In this document: piece by piece, positions 28,774 to 37,707 of the stretch
How the letters are laid out: the number at the start of each line of letters is the position of its first letter
Numbering within the stretch: position 1 is the first letter of the stretch
Assembly (NCBI GenBank): GCA_022843585.1
Contig: JALHNJ010000001.1
Location: forward strand, 1,054,001 to 1,118,000
Direction of reading: 5' to 3'
Length of the DNA stretch: 64,000 bases
From: Chitinophagaceae bacterium
Lineage (GTDB): Bacteria > Bacteroidota > Bacteroidia > Chitinophagales > Chitinophagaceae
Notes under the pieces: model-generated
Seen by the model: the letters and a program-made list of their open reading frames with translations, nothing else
What the model was told of the DNA's origin: nothing
Databases searched by the model: none
Translations under genes and position numbers: made by a program

Positions 28774-31236
28774 ATGAAACGGAAAAGCAATTTCATATTA
28801 CTCTTCTTTGTAGGCTGTGTTTTGCAGGTAATGGCACAGCCGGATGAACGGGGGATTAAAAAAGCTGGCGATACCGCAACAGCAAAGGGTAATGTATATG
28901 CCATTATTGTCGGCATCAGCGATTATAAATTAGTGCCGGATCTACAATATGCTCATAAAGATGCACAATCATTTGAAAGTTTTTTACTGAGTGAAGGCGG
29001 AGGTAAAGTGCCCGCCACCAATATTGAAACTTTCTTAAATGAGAATGCTACCCGTACCAATGTGGGAGATGCTATTTCTGTATTAGCCCGTAAGGCAAAA
29101 CCAGGCGACAGGGTGTATTTCTTTTTTGCAGGGCATGGTGATATGGAAGACCTTACTCAAATTGAAAATGGATTGCTTTTATTACACAACAGCCCTAATG
29201 GAAATTATTTTGGAATGAATGATGATGTGCTGGAAATTTTAGATCTAAAAAGATATTTATCTCCATTGGCACAGCGGGGAATTGAAATGATATTTATTGT
29301 GGATGCCTGCCATTCCGGAAATTTAAAAGGTGGAGTAGAAGGAGTGTCACAGACAGCATCTGCTCTTACGGCTGCATGGGGCAAAGAGTATAAAATACTT
29401 TCTTGTCAACCCAATCAGCTTTCTCTGGAGAGTTCCGAGTGGGGTGGGGGCAGAGGGCTCTTTTCGTTGCAACTGGAAGAAGGCTTGAAAGGCCTTGCAG
29501 ATATGGATAATAATGGAACGGTTAGCATGTTTGAGTTACAGAGTTATATTCAATCGAATGTGGCTAAGTATAGTGAGGGAAAACAAATTCCATTGGTAAC
29601 CGGCGATTTAAGTAAACCAATTAGTAAAGTGAACCCTACGATACTGGCAGCCTTAAAATTGGAAAAAGCCAAAAACTATCCCATACTTGCATCTGCTAAT
29701 ACAAAAGGAAACGATGATAAATATGTTGATTCGCTGGATCCAGCTGGAAAGAAATTATATAACTCTTTTAAAAATAATATTGCTGAAAAAAGGTTGGTCG
29801 TACCAAAAGATACTAATGCATTCAGGGATTATCGTTTGTTTGAAAAGAATTATCCTGGCAGTCCGCTTGTAGTACTGATGCGGCGCAACCTCGCTGCCGT
29901 ATTAAATGAAAAATTTAATGGCATTGTATCTCCCTTATTAAAAGGACAAAGAAGCTATTCTTCAAGGGAAGAATGCGGATTGGTGGCAATAGAACTGGAT
30001 AGTTCGATGCAATTACTCGGCAGCCAACATTATATGTACACCAACATTAAGGCCCGCAAATTATTCATGGATGCGATGGCACTTACCTGGGCATTATCGG
30101 AGAATGAATATAATGTGTACATGAAGCCTGCTCTTGAAACGTCAGTTAAACTATTGGAGCAATCTGAAAAATTGGAACCGAATGCAGCGTATACATTGGA
30201 TGCATTAGGCGTTCGTTATATATTCTTGTATGAGAATGATAAAGCAACAAATGCTTTTCAAAAATACCTTGACCTGCGGCCTAATGATTTAATGGCTCGT
30301 TATACCTTGGGTATTACTTATTCCAATCTAAAAATGTATGATAAGGCAGAAAAAATATTTGAGGAATTGCTAAAGGAGAATCCGGGTTGGCTGGAGGTTG
30401 GAGTGAAATTATCGGATGTTTATCTTAATAACAAAAAGTCTAAAAACGCCTTAGCTATTATCAATACAATTATCGACACCTCTACTTTGTATAAGGGGAA
30501 TGCATATTTTTTTAAAGGGGTGTATTATTCAAGGAACAGTATGACTGACAGTGCCATTTACTATTATAATCTTGCAAAAAAAGAAATGGGGGCTTGTGAT
30601 ATTTGTGATAATAACATTGGTCATAACTATTTTGTGAACAACCAGCTTGATTCTGCAAAAAAATATTTCAAGAGATTATTGGAGGCTGATAGTCTGAATG
30701 TATTTGCCAATTTCAATATGGGAACCATTGAAGTATTGGAAGGGGACATAGGGAGGGCATTTCAGTCATTTGTTAAATCGGCGGTGTATGCTCCTGCGTT
30801 TATGGAAGGGTATGTAAACAATCTTCAGCTATATTTTGGTAAAACATATACAGCAACAGATGTAAAAGAGTTTAAGCAGTTTAAAGAAACGCAGTATATT
30901 TTTAATATGCAGTATTTATCTTATTTATCGATCTTGTATGGATATATGAGGGATTCTGCCATGTTGAATAAAGGAACAGGGGTGCAATATTTTTTTGATC
31001 AGGCTTTTGTTTACAAACAGCATGATGTGTACACCTGGTATCACCATGCTTGTTACAAATCACTAATAAAAGACAAGCAGGCTGCTTTAGCAAGTCTGGA
31101 AAATGCGTTACGACTTGGCTATGGCAATTACTTTACACTACTATATGATGGAGACCTGGCTTTTGTTCGTACTGCTCCAGAATTTAAAAATCTCCTGAAG
31201 AAATATTTCCCTAAAGAATCTGCCGCCATCAATTAG
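28774..31236 (+). CDS. Exported caspase-TPR protein
   Basis: The ATG at 28774 is preferred over one 24 bases upstream because it starts a clear signal peptide (MKRKSNFILLFFVGCVLQVM, then AQ), giving 820 residues. The caspase domain (about 40-290) comes first, with H121 in FFFAGHGDME and C179 in FIVDACHSGN. A helical linker (about 290-440) leads to TPR repeats (about 440-820) such as ATNAFQKYLDLRPNDLMARY and AEKIFEELLKENPGWLE. The order, protease then TPR, is the reverse of the WD40 proteins. A near-consensus box, TATCTTTA (28701-28708), is a possible promoter. TPR arms usually bind partner proteins, so this could be an adaptor protease in the periplasm. Confidence 0.92.
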   Translation: MKRKSNFILLFFVGCVLQVMAQPDERGIKKAGDTATAKGNVYAIIVGISDYKLVPDLQYAHKDAQSFESFLLSEGGGKVPATNIETFLNENATRTNVGDAISVLARKAKPGDRVYFFFAGHGDMEDLTQIENGLLLLHNSPNGNYFGMNDDVLEILDLKRYLSPLAQRGIEMIFIVDACHSGNLKGGVEGVSQTASALTAAWGKEYKILSCQPNQLSLESSEWGGGRGLFSLQLEEGLKGLADMDNNGTVSMFELQSYIQSNVAKYSEGKQIPLVTGDLSKPISKVNPTILAALKLEKAKNYPILASANTKGNDDKYVDSLDPAGKKLYNSFKNNIAEKRLVVPKDTNAFRDYRLFEKNYPGSPLVVLMRRNLAAVLNEKFNGIVSPLLKGQRSYSSREECGLVAIELDSSMQLLGSQHYMYTNIKARKLFMDAMALTWALSENEYNVYMKPALETSVKLLEQSEKLEPNAAYTLDALGVRYIFLYENDKATNAFQKYLDLRPNDLMARYTLGITYSNLKMYDKAEKIFEELLKENPGWLEVGVKLSDVYLNNKKSKNALAIINTIIDTSTLYKGNAYFFKGVYYSRNSMTDSAIYYYNLAKKEMGACDICDNNIGHNYFVNNQLDSAKKYFKRLLEADSLNVFANFNMGTIEVLEGDIGRAFQSFVKSAVYAPAFMEGYVNNLQLYFGKTYTATDVKEFKQFKETQYIFNMQYLSYLSILYGYMRDSAMLNKGTGVQYFFDQAFVYKQHDVYTWYHHACYKSLIKDKQAALASLENALRLGYGNYFTLLYDGDLAFVRTAPEFKNLLKKYFPKESAAIN

Positions 31237-31352
31237 GAACGGTGTAAAATATCTCTATTAATTTTCATTAAGGTTTATTTAACTGCATCGCAAGTGTAAT
31301 TATGCTGGCAACGGTATCTTTTATTAAAATAATGCACACCAAAAATACTGTT

Positions 31353-32546
31353 ATGAAACCTCATACTTCACTTCTTATAATATTTTTACTTTCTTACTCG
31401 ATTAGCTTTGCCGGTGAAATTGCCTTTGAAAAAAATGCCAGCTGGGCAGACGTAAAAGCAAAGGCCAAACGGGAGAACAAGATGATATTTTTTGATGCCT
31501 ACACCGTCTGGTGCGGACCTTGTAAATATCTGGAGAAAAATGTGTATACCGATGCAGGTGTAGCTGCTTATTACAACCAGTACTACATTAGCGTAAAGTT
31601 TGATATGGAAAAGGGAGAAGGTGTTGAGCTGGCTAAAGAATTTTCAATAAACTCCTATCCTACCTTATTGTTTTTTTCTCCTGATGGCAAACTGGTACAT
31701 AAATACATTGGGGCAACAGATGTGTCAGGTTTTATCAGTCTTGGCGAAAATGCGGCAGATCCGTCAAAGCAATATATATTGATGAAGGAGCAAGCCGCCA
31801 GTTTATCATTAACTGATGCTGCATTTACAAAATGGGCATTTCAGGCAGAAAGGTTACAAGACGGAGATATAGGAGCAATCATTAGGTCATACTTAGCAGG
31901 AAAGGATGATATTCTTGCCAATAGAGATGTAGCCATTACCGCATTGTTGCAGGCGCCAGAACTTACCGACAAATAATTGAATTATTTAATAAATAACTCT
32001 GCCCAAATCGGGGACTTGTTGAAGCTCGATGCCGTGCAAACTTCTTCTTTGCTATACAAAAGAATTTTTAACCAGGCAATGGCTGCATATCATAAAGGCG
32101 GTCAGCAAAAAGATTCTTTTATTAACGTTGTGAAAAAATATATTCCAGCCAAACTTGATTATGCTTTGAAAGACCTGCTGTTGAAAGAAGCTTTACGGGC
32201 AGATAAAGATATAAGTAAGGCTACAAGTTTATTATTACAATACCTTGATGATAATAAAAGCCCGGTAAGTATTGCTTCAATAGCTGGTTGGTTTGAAGAA
32301 TTTTCAGTGATTATTGATAAAGAAAATTCGCAGCGGTTAATTAATAAACTTTCCAATTTTGTATTGCAGGAAAGCGATAAAGGAAAAGAACACTATCTGT
32401 ACCTTATTCAAATGCGTTGCTATAATACTATGGGCGACAATGCCCGTGCAAAAATGTATGCTTTTAAAGCTTACAATGCTGCAGAATTACCAGCGGAGTA
32501 TAAGGATATGCTGAGGGAAACATGGGATTTTACTGCATCTCAATAA
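31353..32546 (+). pseudogene. Exported thioredoxin-domain protein split by an in-frame TAA
   Basis: The frame from 31353 encodes a signal peptide (MKPHTSLLIIFLLSYSISFA), a thioredoxin domain with W53-C54-G-P-C57 and a helical extension, then meets TAA at 31974-31976 and continues in the same frame to 32546 with no gap. The joined product would be about 397 residues, a usual size for Bacteroidota proteins with a thioredoxin domain plus helical C-terminal half, so one nonsense change is the likely explanation. The first half (to 31976) keeps the active site and may still be made. A TTG directly after the stop could restart translation of the second half, but it has no separate signal. ATG codons at 31302 and 31332 are other possible starts. 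Readthrough and sequence error are not excluded. Confidence 0.7.
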
Positions 32547-32585
32547 ACGGGAAAATCATGTATTGCTCATAACCAAGAGTATTAA

Positions 32586-32603
32586 ATACCCATAAATGGG
32601 TAT
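32586..32603. promoter_or_regulatory. 18-bp palindrome, possible operator, in the 325-base gap before the DUF4384 caspase
   Basis: ATACCCAT-AA-ATGGGTAT is a perfect 8-bp inverted repeat with a 2-base centre, the form of a dimer binding site. The centre is too short for a hairpin loop and there is no T-run. Nothing else stands out in 32547-32870: I see no exact TAnnTTTG box, and the open frame at 32632-32865 lacks coding character. Confidence 0.4.
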
Positions 32604-32870
32604 AGTTTACAGTTTATTAAGCAGCTAAATTGTGTACATAATGAGACCTTCAAAAACATCTGCCTTATTTAATATGAAAAAGAAAGTATTTTTTTTAGGG
32701 CATACAACTTTTTTGACTTTGATCAAATCAATGCTTACGGCTAGCAGGATTATGTCGGTTGTTGTCCCAAAAACACTTTATATTAGTAGTCAACCAGCCA
32801 GTCAGATCGATTTTTGTAATAATTACTTTAAAATCTACAGAACGCACCACCAAACCAAAAATTAAAGGTT

Positions 32871-35111
32871 ATGTCCAAGCATTTGTTAATCACCGTATGT
32901 ACTCTAATTATTACCAGCCTTGTCATAGCACAGGAAAAAAGAGCACTTATTATTGCTATCGATCAATATGAGCCACCAGCCACCTATAAACCGGCGAGTA
33001 CGGCCCGATCTAATTTCAGAAATTTAGATGGTTGTGTAAATGATGGCCGTTCCATTCAATCTATTGTAATATCTAAATTCCAGTTTGATGCAGCCAAAGT
33101 AGACACTTTGTATAATGATGCTGCCAATAGGGCGGCTATCCTTAAATCAATGAACGATTTATTGGATAAAAGCAAAGCCAATGATATTGCCTTTATCTAT
33201 TACGCCGGACACGGAAGCCAGGTGCCAAACAGTCTTGCAAAGGAAGCAGACAAAAAAGATGAATCAATGGTGCCCAGTGATACGTATAAGGAAGGAGTGG
33301 AGGACATACGGGATAAGGAGCTGGCAAAAATTTTTAATGCCTTTATAGATAAGGGTGTAAAACTAACGGTGATAATGGATTGCTGTCATAGCGGATCACT
33401 TTCCCGTGGACCCAATGCCCCTGGCAAATCAAGATTTATTGCCGATGCCAATTACGATGCAAAAGATGCCTCACAACCAGTGCCGCCAGAAACAAGATCA
33501 GAAGGAAATTTTCTTATAATTTCTGCTGCACAGGATAATGAATTTGCACAGGAGCAGCGGGATGAAAATAATATTCCCCGTGGCGCCTTTACCATCGCTT
33601 TAACCCAGGCTTTGGAACAACAATCTGTAAATGCGTCTGTAATAAATTTATTTACAAGTTTGCGTGCCATTTTAAAGAGCAATGGGAAGAAACAAGAACC
33701 TGTATTGGCGGGTAAGCCTGAAAGGCAACAACAAACTTTGTTTGGTATTGAGAAAGGAACTCTCCCTGATAAATCATTAATTGCTATTTCCGGTTTTGAA
33801 AATGGAAAAGTTTTTTTACAGGGTGGTTTTGCATTAGGATTGAATAAAGAAAATGAGTTAGTGAAATTTAATGGAAAAGATACACTGGTAAAAGTGGAAA
33901 TCGATTCTGTAATGGGCGTTAATAAATCAAGAGCCAAGGTGGTGAAAGGCAACATTAAAGATTTGAAGGCCGGCAACTTGCTGGAAGTAACTAATTGGGT
34001 GTCTTCTGCAGCACCGTTATTAAAAGTATATGTTCCAGCTGTAAATATGCTATATGAGGATATTGCAAAGCTGGCGGCGGTTAACAATGAGTTGCGGCAA
34101 TCCAAAAAAATAAATTGGGTAAATAAATTGGAAAAAGCAGATCCATATACGACTGTTTTTTATGATGGTAATAAATACAAAGTGAATGTAGATGGTAAGG
34201 ATGTGCCAGCACCAGCAAGTCTTACTGCGGCTAATCTTTTACAGTTGGGCAAACAGGATTCATCTTTCTATTTTGAATTACCTCCATCCAAAGCATTGGC
34301 TGATGCAGTGAAAGGAAAATTACGTTCCAACAGGAGTATTATGATTGTTGATAATTCTTCTGATGCACATTATGTTTTATATGGAACTATTGATGAGAAT
34401 GGAAAACCGGCTTATGGATTTCGCCGGGCACAAACATCATCGAGAGATAGCCTGGAATCAATGCCGGTACAAACAAAAAGTTTTGTGCTGGAAGATGGCG
34501 GTAATGAAGCCAGCACTGCTGTAACTGATAACTTGTATGAGTATGCGATGCGGCTTTCTAAAATAAGAGGGTGGGTGCAGCTATCAGGACCAAAGGATGG
34601 GGAGAGCAATTTTCCTTTTCACCTGGAAATTGTAAATAAGGCAACGGGTGAAACAATAAATAACCAGGAATATAAAGTGGGTGAGAATGTTGCTTTTAAT
34701 TTGGTAGCTAACGATGGATACACCGGTGCCAACAGGGTAAAAAGATTTGTATATGTTTTCCTGATTGATAAGGATGGAAATATGACATTGGTTTATCCAA
34801 GCGAAAGTGATGGTAATGTGGGCAACCAGTTTCCTAAGTATGAAAACTTTAACCTTGTAAAGAAAGTATTTCTTTTTGAAGGAGAAGTAGCAGAACCAAT
34901 TGGAACAGATAATTATTATGTATTAGCTGCTGATGAAGCTATTCCTAATTATGCTATGGTATTTAACCAGGAAGGAGTAAGAGCGGCTGGGGGTGTTGAA
35001 AATCCATTGGGTAATTTGTTGAACATGGGAAATGAAGGCGGAACCCGTTCATTTAAAAAATCAGTATCTAACTGGAATCTTATTAAACTGCCGGTAAAAT
35101 CAAAATACTAA
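32871..35111 (+). CDS. Exported caspase with DUF4384-like C-terminal domain
   Basis: A 746-residue protein: signal peptide (MSKHLLITVCTLIITSLVIA, then Q), metacaspase-type domain (about 23-290) and a beta-rich C-terminal region (about 590-720) of DUF4384 type (FVYVFLIDKDGNMTLVYPSE). The catalytic residues are H114 in YYAGHGSQVP and C172 in IMDCCHSGS, the classic metacaspase DCCHSG; in metacaspases the Asp before the Cys contributes to a pocket for Arg or Lys. The middle region (about 300-590) has repeated beta segments of no known family. It is followed after 113 bases by a small exported protein gene on the same strand, a pairing that resembles the other small gene near the double caspase. 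Confidence 0.92.
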   Translation: MSKHLLITVCTLIITSLVIAQEKRALIIAIDQYEPPATYKPASTARSNFRNLDGCVNDGRSIQSIVISKFQFDAAKVDTLYNDAANRAAILKSMNDLLDKSKANDIAFIYYAGHGSQVPNSLAKEADKKDESMVPSDTYKEGVEDIRDKELAKIFNAFIDKGVKLTVIMDCCHSGSLSRGPNAPGKSRFIADANYDAKDASQPVPPETRSEGNFLIISAAQDNEFAQEQRDENNIPRGAFTIALTQALEQQSVNASVINLFTSLRAILKSNGKKQEPVLAGKPERQQQTLFGIEKGTLPDKSLIAISGFENGKVFLQGGFALGLNKENELVKFNGKDTLVKVEIDSVMGVNKSRAKVVKGNIKDLKAGNLLEVTNWVSSAAPLLKVYVPAVNMLYEDIAKLAAVNNELRQSKKINWVNKLEKADPYTTVFYDGNKYKVNVDGKDVPAPASLTAANLLQLGKQDSSFYFELPPSKALADAVKGKLRSNRSIMIVDNSSDAHYVLYGTIDENGKPAYGFRRAQTSSRDSLESMPVQTKSFVLEDGGNEASTAVTDNLYEYAMRLSKIRGWVQLSGPKDGESNFPFHLEIVNKATGETINNQEYKVGENVAFNLVANDGYTGANRVKRFVYVFLIDKDGNMTLVYPSESDGNVGNQFPKYENFNLVKKVFLFEGEVAEPIGTDNYYVLAADEAIPNYAMVFNQEGVRAAGGVENPLGNLLNMGNEGGTRSFKKSVSNWNLIKLPVKSKY

Positions 35112-35224
35112 AATAACTTTCAATAGGTATTGCAGCTGGTAGTTATTAAAATAACCCGGCTTCAATAAAAGAATAAAAATTTTAAACAGTTATTCGTATT
35201 ACATTTAAACAAAAAAAATAAAAC

Positions 35225-35620
35225 ATGAAAAAAACACTGATTGGAATGTTTGCTATCACTTGTATGATGCTTGCATTTACCACCACCGCCTCCGCACAGA
35301 AAAAAATTGCTGTAAAATTGCAGTCAAGTGCTGTAGAAGCCAACCGCAGCGCCTCTAAAATTAAAGGAGAAGCTCCTACAACGGATGTTGTTGAGACAAA
35401 ATCAAGGGGCACATGCAGTGTTTTCTTTGATAACTATTCTGGCTTATATGTAAAAGTATATGTGGATGGTTATTATCGCGGCACTTTGTCTCCTTACGGT
35501 TCATTTACTGTAAACGTAGCGGATGGTTACACTGAAATCTATTGTATTTCTACCGGCGGTACAAGAGATTGGACAGCGACGGGTAACTGTACGGGACGAT
35601 ATACTTATTCCTTGTATTAA
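35225..35620 (+). CDS. Small exported Cys-containing protein, candidate caspase partner
   Basis: A 131-residue protein with a signal peptide (MKKTLIGMFAITCMMLAFTT, then TASAQ), a basic linker (26-63) and a compact beta-rich C-terminal domain (64-131) with Cys at 64, 107 and 122 and a VYVDGYYRGTLSPYGSFTV segment like small PEGA-type beta modules. The linker holds EANR (38-41) and S60-R61-G-T-C64; the Tyr/Trp/Cys-rich protein at 25761-26144 has DANR and S-R-A-G-L-C at the matching places. A near-consensus box TACATTTA (35200-35207) lies 17 bases before the ATG, and a strong terminator follows. No function is known. Confidence 0.82.
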   Translation: MKKTLIGMFAITCMMLAFTTTASAQKKIAVKLQSSAVEANRSASKIKGEAPTTDVVETKSRGTCSVFFDNYSGLYVKVYVDGYYRGTLSPYGSFTVNVADGYTEIYCISTGGTRDWTATGNCTGRYTYSLY

Positions 35621-35640
35621 ACTAAATCGTTCGATTTATA

Positions 35641-35676
35641 AAAAAGCAGGCTGAAAAAGCTTGCTTTTTCTTTTTT
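35641..35676 (+). terminator. Intrinsic terminator after the small exported protein gene
   Basis: AAAAAGCAGGC - 7-base loop - GCTTGCTTTTT, an 11-bp stem with one G-U pair, then C and six Ts. It lies 21 bases after the stop and marks the end of the caspase island. Confidence 0.85.
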
Positions 35677-35733
35677 AGGAATAATTAGTTGTAAAATGGT
35701 CAAAATTCGTTTTACTCTTTTGCCTAAAATGGC

Positions 35734-35741
35734 TATTTTTG
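35734..35741 (+). promoter_or_regulatory. -7 promoter box for tRNA-Met
   Basis: TATTTTTG matches TAnnTTTG exactly and lies 10 bases before the first base of the tRNA, so transcription would start only a few bases upstream of the mature 5' end. Confidence 0.6.
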
Positions 35742-35751
35742 CCGCCCAATT

Positions 35752-35825
35752 GCGGGGGTAGCTCAGCTGGTTAGAGCATCGGATTCATAACCCGAAGGTC
35801 GGCAGTTCAAGTCTGCTCTCCCGTA
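35752..35825 (+). tRNA. tRNA-Met (anticodon CAT)
   Basis: All four arms fold. Acceptor GCGGGGG (35752-35758) pairs with CTCCCGT (35818-35824) with two G-U pairs; D-arm GCTC/GAGC; anticodon arm TCGGA-TTCATAA-CCCGA with an A-C mismatch next to the loop and CAT at 35786-35788; T-arm GGCAG-TTCAAGT-CTGCT. The discriminator A at 35825 is followed by CTA, so CCA is not encoded and must be added after transcription. The first pair is G-U and not a C-A mismatch, which favours elongator Met over initiator; a tRNA-Ile with modified CAT anticodon cannot be ruled out. Confidence 0.93.
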
Positions 35826-35827
35826 CT

Positions 35828-35853
35828 AGAAAACCCACAAAAGTGGGTTTTCT
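35828..35853 (+). terminator. Terminator-like hairpin after tRNA-Met
   Basis: AGAAAACCCAC-aaaa-GTGGGTTTTCT, a perfect 11-bp stem with a 4-base loop starting 3 bases after the tRNA. The 3' arm itself supplies the TTTTCT. It ends only 11 bases before the ATG of the acetyltransferase gene, so it may also shape that gene's leader. Confidence 0.75.
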
Positions 35854-35863
35854 GCTTTCTGTA

Positions 35864-36454
35864 ATGCTTACTATCAGACTTGCAACCCCTGCAGATGCCG
35901 AAGGCATACTCAATATATATGCACCATATATTGAAACCACCTCGCTTACATTTGAAACAGCAGTTCCAACAGTTAAAGAGTTTGCACAAAGAATCAATCA
36001 CTATCTTGAAAACTGGCCCTGGTTAGTTTGTGAAGCCGATGGAAAAATTGCTGGCTATGCCTATGCTTCCCGCTACCGGGAACGGGTGGCCTATCAATGG
36101 AGTGTGGAATGCTCGGTGTATATCCATGAGGATTTTCAAAAAGCTGGTGTGGGCAGAGCTTTGTACACAGCATTGTTTGCTATTCTACAAAAGCAAGGAT
36201 TTAATAATGTGTATGCAGTAATTAATTTACCAAACGATAAGAGTGTGGCCTTTCATGAAAGTTTGGGCTTTACTTATTTTGCTACTTACGAAAAAGTAGG
36301 CTATAAACTAGGGCAATGGAAAAATGTAGGCTGGTGGCAGTTGCAACTTAATGACTATGGCGATGAGCCGGCTGCACCCACAAAATTTTCGGAGCTAAAT
36401 AAACATTTTCTTCCTGTACTGTTCGCCGAACAATCAAAATTGCTGAAACAGTAA
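35864..36454 (+). CDS. GNAT acetyltransferase, phosphinothricin acetyltransferase-like
   Basis: A 196-residue protein of the GNAT fold, close to the PAT/Bar subfamily: N-terminal IRLATPADAEGILNIYAPYI, then TSLTFETAVPT, the acetyl-CoA loop VYIHEDFQKAGVGRALYTAL and the C-terminal SVAFHESLGFTYFATYEKVGYKLG (shown in part). Members acetylate phosphinothricin, methionine sulfoximine or other small amines; the real substrate here is unknown. A GTG at 35843 is in frame but lies in the terminator hairpin of the tRNA; the ATG at 35864 begins right at the conserved strand. It is convergent with the aminotransferase, 21 bases apart. Confidence 0.88.
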   Translation: MLTIRLATPADAEGILNIYAPYIETTSLTFETAVPTVKEFAQRINHYLENWPWLVCEADGKIAGYAYASRYRERVAYQWSVECSVYIHEDFQKAGVGRALYTALFAILQKQGFNNVYAVINLPNDKSVAFHESLGFTYFATYEKVGYKLGQWKNVGWWQLQLNDYGDEPAAPTKFSELNKHFLPVLFAEQSKLLKQ

Positions 36455-36475
36455 AAGGGGGCGGCGATACTTTAT

Positions 36476-37702
36476 TTATTTTGCTTCCGCAGCAGCCAAA
36501 TTTCCAGTAGCTACTCTTCCCGGATATACTTCCAATGCTTTTTCCAAACAATCCATCGCTGCATTTAACGCATCCAGGTTTAATACATAAGCCAACCGCA
36601 CTTCATTCGTACCTAAACCGGCCGTACCATAAAAACCGGTAGCTGGTGCCAGCATTACTGTTTGATTGTTGTACGAAAATTCTTCCAGCAACCATTGGCA
36701 AAATTTGTCGCTATTATCGATCGGCAATTTTGCTATTGCATAAAATGCACCACCGGGATTCGGACAATACACTCCGTCCATTGCATTCAACCGGCTTACT
36801 AATAAATTTCTTCTGGATAAATATTCCGCTTTTGGTGCATCAAAATAACTGGCTGGTAAATCAACCGCAGCTTCTCCCATTATTTGTGCAAGACCCGGTG
36901 GACTTAATCTTGCCTGTGCAAATTTCATTGCTGCATCATACACCTCTTTATTTTTGGTCACCAATGCCCCAATTCTTGCACCGCAGGCACTGTATCTTTT
37001 TGAAATAGTATCCATCAATACCACATGCTGATCCAAACCTTCCAGATGCATGGCACTTACATATTCACCATCATAGCAAAACTCACGGTAGGCTTCATCA
37101 CTAAAAAGATATAAATTATATTGTACACAAATTTTCTTCAATGCTTCCATTTCTTCTTTACTGTACAAATAACCAGTAGGGTTATTCGGGCTGCAAATGA
37201 TGATGGCCTTTGTTCTATGGGTAATTACTTTTTCAAAATCTGAAATAGGAGGCAATGCAAAACCGGTTTCAATACGGGAAGTGATCGGCACCACCGTTAC
37301 ACCTGCCGCACAGGCAAACCCATTATAGTTGGCATAAAAAGGCTCAGGAATAATTACTTCATCACCGGGATTTAAACAGGCAAAAAAACCAAACATAATT
37401 GCTTCGCTTCCGCCAGTCGTTATTAAAATCTGGTCGTGGCTTACATCAATTCCCACTGATTTATAATACTGTACCAATTTGCGACGATAACTTTCATTAC
37501 CGGCACTATGGCTATACTCCAGCACTTTAATATCTGCATTCCGTACCGCATCCATAATTGCAGGAGGCGTTTCAATATCCGGCTGCCCTATGTTCAGGTG
37601 ATAAACTTTTAGTCCTTTTTTCTTAGCCGCCTCAGCATAAGGCACTAATTTTCTGATCGGCGAAGGTGGCATCTGCTGGCCACGGTTTGAGATTGTAAGC
37701 AT
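36476..37702 (-). CDS. Pyridoxal-phosphate-dependent aminotransferase (class I/II)
   Basis: A 408-residue fold type I aminotransferase of the aspartate aminotransferase superfamily. Hallmarks: HLNIGQPDIETP, TTGGSEAIMFGFFA, IICSPNNPTGYLYSKEEM, SDEAYREFCYD, the PLP lysine K235 in DTISKRYSACGARIG, and a C-terminal NEVRLAYVLN with the substrate-binding Arg. It would move amino groups between an amino acid and a 2-oxo acid in the cytoplasm; which pair cannot be read from the sequence. It is transcribed from a well-formed promoter directly upstream and appears to be a single gene. Confidence 0.92.
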   Translation of the reverse strand: MLTISNRGQQMPPSPIRKLVPYAEAAKKKGLKVYHLNIGQPDIETPPAIMDAVRNADIKVLEYSHSAGNESYRRKLVQYYKSVGIDVSHDQILITTGGSEAIMFGFFACLNPGDEVIIPEPFYANYNGFACAAGVTVVPITSRIETGFALPPISDFEKVITHRTKAIIICSPNNPTGYLYSKEEMEALKKICVQYNLYLFSDEAYREFCYDGEYVSAMHLEGLDQHVVLMDTISKRYSACGARIGALVTKNKEVYDAAMKFAQARLSPPGLAQIMGEAAVDLPASYFDAPKAEYLSRRNLLVSRLNAMDGVYCPNPGGAFYAIAKLPIDNSDKFCQWLLEEFSYNNQTVMLAPATGFYGTAGLGTNEVRLAYVLNLDALNAAMDCLEKALEVYPGRVATGNLAAAEAK

Positions 37703-37707
37703 AGAGG

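Noticed and set aside
15560-31976. Recoding of TAA as a sense codon
   Set aside because: Most intact genes in the window end in TAA at the expected family length, so a general reassignment is excluded; the two cases are better explained by mutation or error.
31977-32546. An independent 189-residue gene starting at TTG
   Set aside because: It directly continues the thioredoxin frame after a TAA, with no gap, signal or start region of its own.
32632-32865. A 77-residue open frame before the DUF4384 caspase
   Set aside because: It starts at GTG, has no recognisable domain, and its composition looks like translated non-coding DNA.
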